In this document: positions 6,192-7,289 of the stretch, piece by piece
Layout of the letters: each line of letters starts with the position of its first letter
How positions within the stretch are numbered: position 1 is the first letter of the stretch
NCBI GenBank assembly: GCA_027451565.1
Contig: DAIDJC010000072.1
Span: forward strand, 1 to 7,289
Origin: Limisphaerales bacterium
GTDB taxonomy: Bacteria; Verrucomicrobiota; Verrucomicrobiia; Limisphaerales; UBA11358
DNA: 7,289 bases
Direction of reading: 5' to 3'
The notes under the pieces: model-generated
The model's database searches: none
Seen by the model: only the letters and a program-made list of their open reading frames with translations
Told to the model about the DNA's origin: nothing
Position numbers and translations under genes: made by a program

Positions 6192-7289
6192 GAAACTTTC
6201 CGCCGGCTTAAAAACCCGGCCAGGTGATAGGTGAACTGCACCAGCAAACCCATCGCCACCATCCCACACCCCACATAAGGAGTGAGCCAACTTGGATTAT
6301 GAACCACCTGCAACACGGATGATGGGGTTTCCCCGGCCTGCACAGCCATGTCGCCAGCGGTCATCTGGTATTGGTAAAAAGTCAAACCATCCTCCCTCAG
6401 CGGCGCATTCATGTAAATCTCCACGGGACGATCCTCGCCGGTGACCGGGTTCTGCAGTCGGACCCGGCTTCGAAAATCCTTGGGTATGTCTGTGCCCGTG
6501 TAAACCGTGTGGGTGGCTTTCAACAGGGTGATGGAAAAGGGCAGCATGTAGCGCACGGGCCTTAATTCAAATCGGTACCGCTGGCCATTCACCGTGATTT
6601 CCTGGGGCTTGAGGAGGTCGGCCATGATGGGCCCGGCCATCTGCGGTCCCAACTGGCGTGCGTAATCCTGACGCAATTCATCCGCCATGCCGGCATCCCC
6701 GCTCCACCCGGAAACCACCCATGTTCCCAGTGTCCCGGCCGGCCCATCCATTTCCATCACCAGCGTGGGCACGTTTTTGTCGTCCATGGTTTTCACCTCG
6801 GGTTCCGGGCCAAAATCAAAGTCCAGCGCCACGCCATTGGTGGCCAGAGGCGGGCCATTCTGCATCATCGGCGCGCGAAAACTGGCACTGGAATTTTTCC
6901 AGTATTTCAGGATATGAATGGAAAATGGAAGCTGGTTCTGGGGCACATCCGCATCCGGGCGGAGCAATTTTTGCGGAATGGTCACCACCTTCTCGGTCCG
7001 GTTTTCCAGAGGCAGGGTGAAGGCCAGCTCGTAATCCCGGGAACTTTCCGAGTACGAAGCTGTCTGCCCCTCCGTCAGGCGGACCTGGGATTCGCGCGCC
7101 AGCATGTCCGTGGCCAATTGCCCCACCAGAAGCAGAATGATGCCGGCATGCGCCAACTGAATCCCCATTTTTTTTGCCGATAATTGAAACCGATAAAAAT
7201 GCGCCGCCACCAGGTTCACCAGTAAAAGGGTTCCAATCAAATACCCTCCAGGGAGCACCAGGGGGATGCGGTGCCCGAGCAAATCCAGG
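6188..7289 (-). CDS. resB: Cytochrome c biogenesis protein ResB/Ccs1 (N-terminus outside window)
   Basis: ResB/Ccs1 is the partner of CcsA in System II and helps present apocytochrome and heme for thioether formation. The frame is open to the right edge (366 codons visible), so the start lies outside; the TTG at 7282 is internal, because Leu-Asp codons precede it in frame. Visible parts are a membrane segment PLVLPGGYLIGTLLLVNL, a second one around QLAHAGIILLLVGQ with a conserved-looking His47 (numbering from the edge), the VRLTEGQTASYSES motif that begins the large extracytoplasmic domain, and a final membrane segment in the last 35 residues (PYVGCGMVAMGLLVQF). This order matches the ResB family. 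Its TGA overlaps the ATG of ccsA (ATGA), so the two are co-translated. Confidence 0.85.
   Translation of the reverse strand, partial: LDLLGHRIPLVLPGGYLIGTLLLVNLVAAHFYRFQLSAKKMGIQLAHAGIILLLVGQLATDMLARESQVRLTEGQTASYSESSRDYELAFTLPLENRTEKVVTIPQKLLRPDADVPQNQLPFSIHILKYWKNSSASFRAPMMQNGPPLATNGVALDFDFGPEPEVKTMDDKNVPTLVMEMDGPAGTLGTWVVSGWSGDAGMADELRQDYARQLGPQMAGPIMADLLKPQEITVNGQRYRFELRPVRYMLPFSITLLKATHTVYTGTDIPKDFRSRVRLQNPVTGEDRPVEIYMNAPLREDGLTFYQYQMTAGDMAVQAGETPSSVLQVVHNPSWLTPYVGCGMVAMGLLVQFTYHLAGFLSRRKVS

Noticed and set aside
6192..6290. 33-residue N-terminal extension of CcsA
   Set aside because: It lies inside resB in another frame, and the ATGA overlap at 6188-6191 gives a natural start at MKPLIQKW.
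7280..7282. TTG as start codon of resB
   Set aside because: The frame is open to the window edge, and the visible part begins in the middle of the membrane region of the family.
1..7289. CRISPR array, tRNA or rRNA genes
   Set aside because: No regularly spaced repeats and no RNA gene signatures were seen on either strand.

Overview
The window looks like a chromosomal segment of a Verrucomicrobiota-type or other PVC/Bacteroidota-like bacterium. That guess rests on the unfused ResB plus long-form CcsA pair of System II cytochrome c maturation, a ThuA-like gene end, and a relic of an IS66-type transposase accessory gene. It is an inference from gene style; there is no rRNA or other phylogenetic marker.

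Layout. Positions 1-87 (+) carry the last 28 codons of a gene that resembles the C-terminus of ThuA-domain proteins. Positions 88-405 have no convincing gene. Positions 406-3657 (-) form a compact block transcribed right to left: a family 2 glycosyltransferase (GT2), a 79-codon frame, and two radical SAM proteins with SPASM-like C-terminal cysteines. Spacing inside the block is minimal (3 nt gap, 13 nt overlap, 11 nt overlap), so it is very probably one transcript. Positions 3658-4280 are a spacer with AT-rich DNA, small repeats and a decayed IS66 TnpA-like gene on the + strand. Positions 4281-7289 (-) hold ccsA/resC and most of resB/ccs1, which overlap by an ATGA; resB runs off the right edge.

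How the genes work together. ResB and CcsA together form the heme-handling and cytochrome c synthetase complex of System II, which attaches heme to CXXCH apocytochromes outside the cytoplasmic membrane. The GT2/radical SAM block is the less ordinary part. A sugar transferase and two different SPASM-type radical SAM enzymes are co-translated, which suggests a small pathway modifying a peptide, a glycan or a glycosylated product. The substrate cannot be read from the sequence.

The most notable detail is that the 79-codon frame lies in the same reading frame as the glycosyltransferase, separated from it only by TAA-ATT. It reads like the missing C-terminal tail of that enzyme. The gene may therefore be broken by one nonsense codon, or be a natural two-piece enzyme.
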